Origin: Cyathus striatus
Taxonomy: Eukaryota; Basidiomycota; Agaricomycetes; Agaricales; Nidulariaceae
Direction of reading: 5' to 3'
Assembly (NCBI GenBank): GCA_025738555.1
Contig: JAOVFP010000001.1
Location: 4,836,001-4,900,000 of the forward strand
DNA length: 64,000 nt
Position numbers and translations under genes: made by a program. Below are positions 1-10,091 of the stretch, piece after piece (positions within the stretch are counted from its first letter, which is position 1; the number at the start of each line of letters is the position of its first letter). Under the pieces are notes generated by a model. That model had not been told where the DNA came from. It was given only the letters and a program-made list of their open reading frames with translations, and searched no databases.

Positions 1-546
1 TACTGCCACCGACCGTGGTAGAGGTAAACAGGTCATAAGCGACGTCAGCAACAACCGTGCCGGAGGTGGACTGAGACCACTTCCAGGTCGCCTACAAACA
101 TATCGTTGAAATGGTTGCGAAAATACTAGGATGAAAAAAACTAACAGGGATGCTCTTGATAGCAGATAACTGTTTATTGAGACCGCTGTTTAGTTGGATG
201 TTAGTGAAGCTCTTCACCCCGTTTCCTCCGGTCCAGGTCCAGGTATTTTTCCAAGCAATAGTTGTTCCGCTCAACGAAGTAAGAGAGGCGCAGTCAGATC
301 CTGAGCTGGCACCATCTTTCCCCCATTGATCAAGAAGGAGTGAATATTGACCTGCTGTGACCGTATCCCATTGACCTGTGGGGTGGAATATTAGCAACTT
401 ACGGATGCAAACAAAGCATTGGTATATGACATACCGCAATGGGATGAGGTATCAATTGACTGCCGCGCTTTTAACTCAGCAGCGGGAGCCGCAGAAATAA
501 ATGGAATGAAGGCCAGAAAGAGCGCAAGCTTAGCACGAACGAACAT
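1..546 (-). CDS. GH12 endoglucanase/xyloglucanase, 3' end cut by window edge
   Basis: Secreted glycoside hydrolase family 12, which cleaves beta-1,4-glucan or xyloglucan outside the cell. The start at 546 gives a typical signal peptide (MFVRAKLALFLAFIPFISAAPA). Exons on the minus strand are 546-435, 375-146 and 91-<1, with GT-AG introns. The joined protein reads CGQWDTVTAGQYSLLLDQWG, then a Ser/Gly-rich stretch, TWTWTGG, VKSFTNIQLN and ATWKWSQST, all hallmark GH12 strands. The catalytic Glu residues lie beyond the window edge, so activity cannot be judged. The reading frame that is present has no lesions. Family assignment is by recognition of conserved blocks; the exact substrate is not deducible. 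Confidence 0.88.
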
Positions 547-1379
547 TGTATTGAGAGTTTCGGGTTTCACGATTTGGTTTTGGCGAGAGACTTGTAACAC
601 TAGCCAGCTTTTATATGCATACTTTTCGCTAAAGAAACGAAAGGTATTTCCGAGATATAACTTCAAGACTGTCATAGAACACATAAGACCGACACGCCAG
701 ACTGTGCCGACACGAAAAAGAGTATTTTGATATACGGGCCGCAACGGACCTGGGAGGTTTGTGTCACCAGGAACATCATGTGCGTCGGTAATAAGTATCC
801 ACAGAGTTATGATGGTGGAGGAGAATCGAAAGAAGCTTCAAGTTGCGCCTTACACCTTTCTCCGATAATACCTCACAGATGTTAAGTAGAGACTCGTTTA
901 ATGAAGCAGCTGATTGGGACGCTTGTTTAGAGACCTCGTGGAGAATTTGTGGAGAACCAGTCCTAATGACGGGCCGCAGAAGTACAGGTCGTTGTTCCGA
1001 GATTTTTACAGCCCATAGCGACAGAGAAGCACGGGGAGAACGTAGTTAAGAACCATATAACGACATATGCAACTGCGCGAATTATCGGCCCGTGAATTGA
1101 TTCGAAAAAGCGTAGTCGACCGTATTCAAGGTAGAAAGTAGTCTAGTAGGCATAGCTTGAAGTGTGCTATACGGGTGTACTTCAAGTTGACTGTGGTGAC
1201 CCAAGTGGAGACGAAGGCCATATAGCACGTGTCAAGCTTCTGCGCCGCACACACGCGATGTTTGGCAACGGCATCCAGTTCAAGCATGAGCAGACCGCCA
1301 GGTACCAACTTGGCTAGTACTTACTAGCACCTTTTGAGCACCTTTCCAGCTAATTGCTGACAACCAGTGCTCGTTTGAA
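547..1379. other. Intergenic region between GH12 and POP5
   Basis: About 830 bp between two divergently transcribed genes, so both promoters must lie here. No convincing coding exon was found; the short open frame at 843-1049 has no recognisable protein features. Confidence 0.5.
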
Positions 1380-2068
1380 ATGGTCAGATTCAAGGTTCGT
1401 ATGCCATGGCCTCTATCCTTCAGTGCAAAGCTGATTTACATACAGAACCGCTGGCTTCTTGTCGAATTTATCCCTGTTAACCTTGGAGACAAGCCTAAAC
1501 TAGGGCCTTCCAATCTCGATGGAAAGACAATTTATGCTGCCCTACGCCAAAGTGTGATCACCAATTTTGGGGATACAGGTTGGGGAGCAGTAGGCTTATC
1601 GCTAACTGGTGTGTTCTTCTACATCTTCATGGCAGGCGTGTGCTAACAGCGTAGCGCTTTACTTCTCCAGTGAAATACTTTTCTCCTATGACGAACGTTT
1701 GCATAATACGCGTTGCCCGGGATCCACACAAAGTTGCATGGGCAGCCGTTACCCTTCTCACTTCCATCGAGGGTATCAAATATATACCGAATGTCGTCCA
1801 TTTATCGGGTTAGCTTTGCTCGACTTCCTTGCTGGGCAAGTCTGCTAAACATCTCGGTACCTTAGGAACAATCAAACACGTTCAGCTTGCAGCCATTGAG
1901 CACAACAGATTGGTTGTAGCTAGGTACAGGGCGCAAGCAAAGCTTTCTGGTATGTCTAGTGCTATCCTGTTCTATACACCACTGATGTTGTTTCCAGCTA
2001 ATTATAAGGACTCTTACGATAACTATCTCGAATCAAGCGAGAAGGAGATTGAAAAGCTGCAGGACTAA
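1380..2068 (+). CDS. POP5: RNase P/MRP protein subunit POP5
   Basis: Nuclear protein subunit shared by RNase P (tRNA 5' processing) and RNase MRP (rRNA processing). Exons are 1380-1394, 1446-1608, 1671-1808, 1866-1949 and 1998-2068, giving 156 aa with all phases consistent. The N-terminus MVRFK, completed across the first intron by NRWLLVEFIP, is the Pop5 signature. Further typical blocks are LDGKTIYAALRQSV, FGDTGWG, VKYFSP, CIIRVARD and the C-terminal ANYKDSYDNYLESSEKEIEKL. The first exon is only 15 bp, so a simple ORF search puts the start wrong. Length matches fungal Pop5. Single-copy housekeeping gene, no oddities. Confidence 0.93.
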
Positions 2069-2567
2069 TCTATCTACCTACTTCTCTGTGGTGTACTCTC
2101 AACCACTGCCACTTTCACATTCATAGATAGGTGCATACGATCCCTTATGCTGATTTCATGGCAGATTCTCATATTTACTTCAGGCTTCTTAAAGTATTAA
2201 CCCCACGCATCACTCGACTAACAGTTGGGCACGCTCCGGTATTGAATCCTCGGACATCCCAGCGGGATATTCAGCAGAGTGCTTTACGGACGCCCGAAGT
2301 CAGCTTGTAGGGTTGAGTAAGATGTGGCAGGCTTGTATTAGGTATCAACGAAGCTTGGAAGCTGTATGATAGAATCGAGTCCCAGCTAGTTACGACTTAC
2401 CTCTCACAGTGCACTGTAACTACAGCCTCTTCAGGTGCCCACGTGAATGCGATCCCGTGTGGGATGACGTACGTCCCATTTCGAGGATATTTGATATCTC
2501 ATCGTTCGCTCGTGTATATAAGCCGGCTCCGGAAGTGTAATGTTACTATAGTTGCTACCCACACACC
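2069..2567. other. Intergenic: POP5 3' end and DUF427 promoter
   Basis: About 500 bp without coding potential. Its right end holds the TATA-containing promoter of the next gene. Confidence 0.5.
2515..2522 (+). promoter_or_regulatory. TATA box of the DUF427 gene
   Basis: TATATAAG, 46 bp upstream of the ATG at 2568. This spacing leaves room for a short 5' UTR. Call is by motif and position only. Confidence 0.55.
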
Positions 2568-3096
2568 ATGAAAGCTGTTCTCGACGGTCACACCCTAGCA
2601 GAGTCCACCGAGACTAAGGTAGTTGAAGGGAATCACTACTTTCCTCCTTCGTCTATCAACAACGATCTATTCGCCGACTCAGGTACTCAGTATGTCAATG
2701 TCCCTCCCTTGTAATCAGATGGGATATTCCTAAGAACTTATGAATTGTTGTTGCTTAGATATCACTGTCCATGGAAGGGGTGGGGTTTCACACTCTACTA
2801 CTTTGATTCCAAATATTCAATATGCACTGACTAGGGACGCAGCGTACCACAACGCAGTCATTGACGGAAAGACCACGAAGGATGTCGCTTGGTGAATTTC
2901 GCCAGCACTCTAAAGTCTTATTAATGCTCATGATCACTCCAACGACTGAAGGTCTTATCCCCACACCATCACTGACAGGGCAAAGCCCATTGAAGGTTAT
3001 TATGCATTTGATAAGGTACGCCCTTGATCGCTTAAGCTGAGCATAAGCAACAGTGATAACATGTCTTGTCCCCAGAGTAAAGTTACTGTTGAATAG
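2568..3096 (+). CDS. DUF427 domain protein
   Basis: Small protein of the DUF427 (PF04248) family, usually about 90 aa; its biochemical role is not established. Exons 2568-2689, 2759-2779, 2835-2891, 2979-3015 and 3076-3096 join in frame to 85 aa. Recognisable blocks: the N-terminal MKAVLDGHTLAES, EGNHYFPPSSI, YHCPWKG (the conserved Cys-Pro-Trp core), AYHNAVIDGK, DVAWAKPIEGYYAFDK and a short end SKVTVE. The second exon is just 21 bp. The splice sites were chosen because only they keep the core in frame. No long ORF marks this gene, so it would be missed without splicing. Confidence 0.88.
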
Positions 3097-4172
3097 TGCA
3101 GGCGGTGTATTAAGTACAACAAAGATACGCGCTACCGCAAAACTATACGAAATCCTTTGTGACCTTAATGTACTTATTATTCCCAACTGGTTCTTTTGTT
3201 CTCTTGAATATATTTCTGAAACTCGTATCTTTATGTCATGGTGGCACTCCCCGGTGCTTTTCGTTGCTTGTAGGTATGTGCAAGACGTAGTAATGCTAAC
3301 CCCCTCTGTCGATAAATTTCAAGGCATTTCTGAGGTTTGAGCCTAGCTCCAAAAATAGCTTTATAATCGTTGATTCTTGGTACAATTTGAGTATGTATAT
3401 TGTACCGCTGTCCGATGGCACCTACATCATTCTCAGCACTGAAATAAATACAGAATCCAAAAGTGGCTTAACTCACCAACAAAATTAACCATGAGTCCGT
3501 CCTCACATCTCAGCACCTTGATAGGCAGGTTGTTTCAATCCAATTCTGACACCACACTAAAGCCCGCACATGAAACATAGTAAGCAATGCTCCAAGGCTA
3601 TTTCCGCCACCTGCGAGTGACAACAGACATCAAGTAAGTCTTGCCGTGAACTACTTAATATTATAACTCGTTAATTTATATCGTTGGAGCCCTTATTCAG
3701 AACCTCACCGGAGGAATTCTCATCAAGCTTGAAAAGAGATACCTGATGTAAAACATACACCTCAAGCACAAGGTGGATCGAACCATCGTCTTTATTGAAA
3801 TGCAGGACATGAATCCGATAGCAAAACCCGTCATAGTTTTTTTTTGCCTGAGGGCCTGGGCCTGTGGAAAAGCTTGGATGTTTACCGCAGTATCTAGTAA
3901 ATTATTAGTAAATTTAGAGTTAAAGGAAACACAGGAATGCAGTACAAAGGAATTTAATCACTTTTATGCGGTCACTGGTGCTATCAGACGTATGGGTCAA
4001 TGCGTAATCTGGTATGATTGGTTATAGCTTCGGACACGGTTGTCAATCATACACTACATAGAATCAACATAGAATAGTTCTCCATCAATACCTAAGTATA
4101 TGGAATTTCAGGATAAGTGTTCCAGTTTGGTTTCAGTGGACGTGAAGTAACAAAACGCACTAACCAAGCCAG
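3097..4172. other. Intergenic, no gene seen
   Basis: About 1.07 kb with only short unrelated open frames on both strands. The right end should include the MED8 terminator and 3' UTR (minus strand). No recognisable protein block or RNA gene seen. Confidence 0.4.
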
Positions 4173-5273
4173 TCATGAAATCCCTTCCATCGGAGTCCCA
4201 GTCCTTCCAGCAGGAGACATCGGACCATTCGTACCGCCAGCAGGCGAAAACACTCCATTCGAGGTCGGGGACATAATATCGCTTCCGAACAACCCTACCC
4301 CGCTCCCAGAAGGTGAAAATAGAGGATCACTAGGTGAATCTTGCTGCTGAAGCACAGGAGCGGGGGACTGTCCGTCCATAGCTTGATCCACAAGTGCACC
4401 TTGAATCCCATTCATCTCGTCCTCATCTGAGCTATCACTTTCTTCTCCGTGGCCGTGGCCATGATCGTGGGCACCTTCGCCAGCATCGACATCGATAGCT
4501 TCCTGCGTCGCTTCCCCACGAGCCGTATCTTCCTTCCTCCCAAACCTAGGATCCCAATCCAACTCCTCAGGCTCCGGTTCTTCTACCTCCACGCGTTGTT
4601 TCCAATCAAACCTATCCCTAAGCATAAGCACGGCCCTCAGAGCCCTATCAACGCGCTTATCATGCGCCTCTGCAATTTCCGCGCATTCCCTAAGCACGTC
4701 CTCATACTCGGGTTTCTTCTTCTTGTAATTCGGGAACGCTTCAAGCGCCAGTGTCGGCTTCTCGTCTGTAGATGCGGTACCAAGGACACCTAACGATCCC
4801 TTTGTGCTCATGTGTCCCGCTAGCCTGCTCACCGTGTCGTTTTCTACGGTTAAAACGTCGGTTGTCTGTTGATTGCGCAAAAGCTGGATCACTTCCCCGT
4901 CCAATACTGCATCGGACATGGGTCCAATGGGGTGCAGCGCGATCCGTTCGTAGATGTTCCCTTGCCCTTGCCCCTGTCCTTGCAGTCGTGATGCTTGAGT
5001 TGGTAGAGGGTTAACGAGTGCATTGGAGAAGTTGTGTGTCTGGGAAAGAAGGACATTGTATTTGGAAAGGATGTCTGGCCATGAGGGCATGTAATGTGGG
5101 TTTCCGCCGGCATCGAGGGTATACTGGAGGGTTTGGATAGATTCTATGATTTGAGCTGCTTTGAAGCGGAGAGATTCGAGGTGGGAGACGGGGAGGTGGG
5201 CAAATTTGGAGAGGAGCGGGTCAAGGTTGGGATTGGATGTGGATGGAAGAGTTATGTTTGGTGCGAAGGCCAT
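4173..5273 (-). CDS. MED8: Mediator complex subunit 8
   Basis: Head-module subunit of Mediator, which links activators to RNA polymerase II in the nucleus. Single exon, 366 aa. The N-terminal half carries Med8 hallmarks: LESLRFKAAQIIESIQTLQ (about residues 33-51), MPSWPDILSKYNVLLSQTHN (62-81) and ERIALHP (109-115). The C-terminal half is low complexity: an acidic stretch with repeated HGHGHG and SDSSDEDE (about 270-286), then a Pro/Ser/Gly tail ending in three SPAG(R/G)T-like repeats. A Gln-Gly repeat (QGQGQGQG) sits near residue 100. Start chosen at the first ATG. It is divergent from the transporter gene at 5646. Confidence 0.9.
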   Translation of the reverse strand: MAFAPNITLPSTSNPNLDPLLSKFAHLPVSHLESLRFKAAQIIESIQTLQYTLDAGGNPHYMPSWPDILSKYNVLLSQTHNFSNALVNPLPTQASRLQGQGQGQGNIYERIALHPIGPMSDAVLDGEVIQLLRNQQTTDVLTVENDTVSRLAGHMSTKGSLGVLGTASTDEKPTLALEAFPNYKKKKPEYEDVLRECAEIAEAHDKRVDRALRAVLMLRDRFDWKQRVEVEEPEPEELDWDPRFGRKEDTARGEATQEAIDVDAGEGAHDHGHGHGEESDSSDEDEMNGIQGALVDQAMDGQSPAPVLQQQDSPSDPLFSPSGSGVGLFGSDIMSPTSNGVFSPAGGTNGPMSPAGRTGTPMEGIS

Positions 5274-5645
5274 GGCAGTACTATGGAGTGAATTAAAGCG
5301 AAGACTTAGATAGTTGAACCCAGATAGACGAATGACTGTTGTTTGTAGTAACTCCTATTGTCAATTTTTTATCAGTGATGCGTCAATCAAACGAATTGCA
5401 GGCCTATGATGGGCGTGTGTGGGGTATGTCAAAAGTCAGAAAACATAAAGCGCGATGGCGCTGATGGAGTTGAGTCCTATTAGTAATCACGTGATACCAT
5501 GCCACGACGAATCGTAAGGGACGTACTCAACGACGACGACAACTACAACAGGCCAGCAAACTTACACCAGCGAGGGCATAGCCCACAGTGCCTATTCCCA
5601 ACAACGGCGCAGCAGTTCAATTAACACACGCAACCCACACCGAAG
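5274..5645. promoter_or_regulatory. Divergent promoter region, MED8 / sugar transporter
   Basis: A 372-bp gap between two divergent starts. It contains a palindromic E-box CACGTG at 5488-5493, inside TCACGTGA, a site bound by basic helix-loop-helix factors of the Cbf1 type in fungi. Binding here is inference. Confidence 0.45.
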
Positions 5646-8320
5646 ATGACCGGGTTCGCGCCTGTTCCGTTAGCCCATGAACAGGGAGACGAGTACGAGC
5701 AGAAGTTCAAGGGCGTCTCGAAAATCATTGGTCCTAAATGGGCCCATTTACCGACTCTTACTGTTGGCTTGCTGGGCGTGCAGATATTCTGGAGTGTGGA
5801 GATGTCGTATGGTGCGTTCCATATTTGACTTACCCCGCAGTCTTGTTGAGCAACTTTACGCATAGCTTCTCCGTACTTACTATCGCTGGGACTATCAAAA
5901 TCGAATATGGCTGTTGTATTTATTGCGGGTCCGCTATCCGGACTACTTATGCAACCTCTAATAGGTATCCGTGGGCATTCTACCGTTCCGTCGAGCATTC
6001 GACTGATCGCATGTCGTAGGTGTCCTCGCAGACAACTCAACCTCCCGCTTCGGTCGTAGAAGACCCTACATGATCATGGGAACTATTGTATGCATGCTCG
6101 CCATGCTTCTCTTGGGGTTCACGAGACCCGTCGCGTCCATATTCACTGGATGGGATAACAGCGCTGTCAGTATCCTGCGTTGCCTTCGCTACCCGTTCAC
6201 TAATCCCCTCATCGTTAGAATGATATTCTTACAATATGGCTAGCAGTTCTATCTATTTACCTAATAGACTTCTCAATCAATGCAGGTATGTCCTGATTCA
6301 TTCACCAAAAGCTACCAACAAACCAATTAAAGCACCTCGACAGTGCAAGCAGTCGATCGCGCACTCCTAGTAGATACCATACCTTCATCCCAGCAACCAC
6401 AAGGCAATGCATGGGCTGCACGAATGCTAGGTGTTGGAAGCGTCATCGGATTCTTCGTGTACGCATACTTCCTTTCATTCCTCCGGCCAACTCTCCAACT
6501 CCCCAACTTAACTAATCTTCGCATTTATCCAGAGGAAACATCAACCTCCCAGCATACTTCCCCTTCTTGGGAAAATCCCAGCTCCAAGTCCTCTCCGTCG
6601 TCGTCTCCGTCCTCCTCTTAGCAGGGCACCTCGTTATGGCGTTCTTGGTAAAAGAAAAGGTGTTGCTTAAACAGACAACTGATACCGGGTACCGCTTGTC
6701 TCCTCTTAAACCATCTATATGAATGCTAAGAACTAGTCGTTGCGCAGAAAATCGCGAGGAAAGTCATTCATCCAAGAGATCAAGGCAATATGGACCAACA
6801 TGCTCACTCTTCCCAGAGTGATACGGCAAATTGTAAGAGCATCCACACGGCTTTTAGTCTTTAGTATTGAAAAACTTCCTTGCCTTGCAGTGTATGATAC
6901 AATTCTTCGCTTGGCTAGCATGGTTCCCCATTCTATTCTACACAACGATATACGTGGGAGATCTGCACAAACGCGCCTCTCCAATGCCGCAAACCGACGA
7001 AGAACAAACTGCCTTAGACACAGAAGCTACCCGACTTGGCTCAAGAGCATTATTCTGGTCGTCTGTTCTCTCACTACTAATGAACGTGATTCTGCCTGCA
7101 TTCGTTGCCGAAGCGGCTGAGACGCCCGGGAGTCCTGACGGGAGAGGATGGGCTGATAGATCGGGCAAAAAGTGGTGGGAGAGGTTACTGGTTGTACCTA
7201 GAAGATTGCAAGTACATTTGGCTAGTCTGTGGGCTGTGAGCCACGGTGTATTCGCAGCATGCATGTTTGCGACGTTGTAAGTCTTTTAAACTAACTCGGA
7301 GACGTCGATGATAACTGACTCGAACAGCTTTACGGAGAGCGTATTTGGGGCTACTATACTCATTACAGTTACTGGTTTTTCATGGGCAATCACGCAATGG
7401 GCTCCGTTCTCACTGGTAAGATCCGTAACACGCCACAACAGTTTTAGGAGGCTAACATTCATACACCAAAGCTTGCCGAAGCAATACTCACGGAGCCTGC
7501 TTCGTTGTCGTATGATGAACCAGCCGTGATTCGCCTAGCAGATGCACGAACGCCGCAGAGGCGAAGCGGGGAAGGAGAACGAGAAGTATTTCTCTCTCAT
7601 GGGGACGATGCCTCCGACGACGAAGGGGATGATGAGGACGAAGAATTAAAAACTGAGCGTTCAAGAAGCCTGCTAGGCAACTCCGGAGCACAGTTAAGTA
7701 GAATCGACGTCAGCGCAAGCGGTAGAATCATCAACGGCGTTCCAGAAGATAACCACTATGTAGATCTTGGTAGAAGAGGGAGGGAAGGGGAAGAAGGGGG
7801 GAATGGAGGAGGATTGAGCGCCAAAGCAGGGATAATCCTCGTAAGTTTCTGTCAGCCCTTTTTCCGGAGTAATGCACTCCATGACTTACACGCCCATCAC
7901 GCTTAAGGGCATTCATAATGTGTTCATTGTGATTCCGCAATTTCTTATCACTGGCCTATCGGCTGTCGTGTTTGCTATTTTTGACCCCGAAAAGAGTGTG
8001 CTTCCGGAGCATCATGGGAGTGCAGCTGCTCCAGGCACGGTGGCCAACGGAACGGTGCTGTCCCTCGAGAAAAATAACCTCACTGCCCCGGTTGCAGCGC
8101 TTGTGAGGGAATTTGGTGCAATGATGATTAGAGATGCAGTAGAGGAAGAGGAAAGGGAGGGACAGTCGAATTCAGTTGTTTATGTGTTTAGGTGTGTTGA
8201 CCGTGAAATGATACTTTTCTTACTCTAACTGACCTCTGGGAATGTAGATTTGGAGGTTTAGCTGCTACAATCGCATGCATACTAGGATGGAGACTTGCCA
8301 GGGAATTGAGGCATAGATGA
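5646..8320 (+). CDS. GPH/SUT-type sucrose or glucoside transporter
   Basis: Membrane sugar:proton symporter of the glycoside-pentoside-hexuronide (sucrose transporter-like) group of the major facilitator superfamily. Twelve exons (5646-5811, 5866-5964, 6020-6165, 6219-6285, 6344-6458, 6533-6688, 6748-6832, 6891-7276, 7328-7415, 7472-7840, 7908-8191, 8248-8320) join in frame to 677 aa. Motifs: MSYASPYLLSLGLSKS after the first membrane helix, ADNSTSRFGRRRPYM (the MFS loop 2-3 motif), DFSINAVQAVDRALLVD, and WAARMLGVGSVIGFFVGN. Several hydrophobic segments are separated by a long acidic loop (about exon 10, DDASDDEGDDEDEELK), as in fungal members. The protein ends with a last helix and LARELRHR. 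Substrate (sucrose, maltose or other glucoside) is inferred from the family, not seen. Confidence 0.88.
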
Positions 8321-10091
8321 CAGAATATCTGTCGTATGGTGTCTGAAAAGATGGCATACTTATTAACCCCTATACTACTTTCATGATGGACATTTTGTTT
8401 TCGGTTTGATGTACAGTACTATATCCACTATTGCGATATCCTTATGTAGATACTAGCTATTATAGGCTCATCACTATATTCTAAGCTGCAATATTTAGAA
8501 TGTAGGGTCAATAAGTTAAGCTATGTGTAGGGTTCATGAAGGGTCCTTAGGCCGTAGGACTTTGCGAGCTCCTGTAATGGTTGTTTGGTTCAGAGGTCGA
8601 AGCCTAACAATACATAGCCTTATAGGCTATGTCAGGCTATGTCCGAAAAGCTTTGTTCAACAACTTGACAAAAGCTCATCACAGTCACCACCGATAGGAA
8701 CGCAGGCACTCAATCCGCACTCGACCTTTCAATGGAATACAACAGGCTACAATACATTTGCCGTCGTACTCTTCTCTTGGGCAACGCTCTTGATTTTTGT
8801 CAAATGACCTAGATGTCTGTATTGCATCATTCGAACCATGATGGCTATGTTAAGTACTCAAATGTTACTGTGCTACTACTGTGTAGCTGAAGCCGATTTT
8901 TTCACCGAAGACATAAGCATGTCGGCTGCTCTTGACATTAATAGGATGGTTGCCGTATCCAATGGGGTAATCGAGGGCACTTGTTACACATCAGAATGAT
9001 TCACTGTAGCACTATTGAGGTTAATGCACGAACAGTGCACAGGAATCTCCGCCACCCTGAGATACTATGTCATCTGTTGTTGGAGAATAAACTGCTTAAG
9101 CAGTGTTTTGACGCAGTCGCGAGGGGAGTCGACTCCACGTAAAACTGCGATGGGCCTAACGTCGATGGCTAGACAGATTAGCATCATCTCACTACCAGCT
9201 ATTATCCTAATGTCAAACCCGGGTTCGAGAGCTATTTTTGGATTCGTACCCTCAATTTCCACCAACATTGGCCTGTTATTGACGCAAGAGATATCTAACG
9301 TCGTGGTCTTGTCTGCTATGGAATTTGTCGGTGCCTTGCACGCTGATCCCTTCACCCTGGTCCATGGTTAGATGACGGCGACGCAAACCACATTTTTCTG
9401 TCTATTGCTTTTCTACAGGCCAGACAAGGCGCCCAACTATCAAAAATTCTCGTTCAGTTTAGGTCGCTGATCTACTTAGACGGATACAGTCTGCGGGAAG
9501 ATGATCCCGAAAAAAGTTTGGCTACTTCGCCTCCGTTTCCAAAATCCGAGCTTACTGGAGTGCGCTGGAGTCTCCTGGAGTAGTCTATTTATTGGTACTG
9601 CGCTAGTGATCTAATCCGGGCTTGGTGGAAGAATACCAAGAAGGCGGAACATATCTAACGGAATTAATGTAACTGATAGCGCATGTAACTGTTGAACTCC
9701 GGGTTCGGGGAGGTGCTATGAAGGCGGGATATACCCATCGCAACAATCCATACTAGTCATGTTCCAGGACGGTTTACGATCGATCATACTAGCTTATGGC
9801 TCGATTTTTCTACACGTGTCTGTATTTCCTTTGGTGTTAGAGATCAACTGTTGATTTCGTTTCTGCGACGGGCTTGCATGTTCAATACCGAGGCTGGCGG
9901 AATGTGGACCTGACGGGTACGGAGAGGTGGCCGATATCAACTCCACAGTCTAGTATTTAATGAAGAGCAAAAATCGTGTTTCTTCATCTCCTTCCTTCAT
10001 CGGTATCCTCCTACCGTCTAAACAGCTTCCAGCTTAGAGATTTATTCATATTTTATCTACTCTTTTCGAATTTTAACTTTCGATAAACATA
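8321..10091. other. Intergenic, no gene seen
   Basis: About 1.77 kb. Overlapping open frames near 9015-9371 (plus) and 9065-9355 (minus) have no recognisable features. A perfect 8-bp-stem hairpin lies at 8612-8632 (ACATAGCC/GGCTATGT), followed at once by another GGCTATGT-like copy. The last 150 bp are pyrimidine-rich, consistent with the promoter and 5' UTR of the gene at 10092. Confidence 0.4.

Noticed and set aside
9210..9235. GGTTCGAG sequence resembling a tRNA T-arm
   Set aside because: No acceptor stem or anticodon arm around it.
9015..9371. Overlapping open frames on both strands
   Set aside because: No recognisable motifs, no splice partners, atypical composition; treated as chance.
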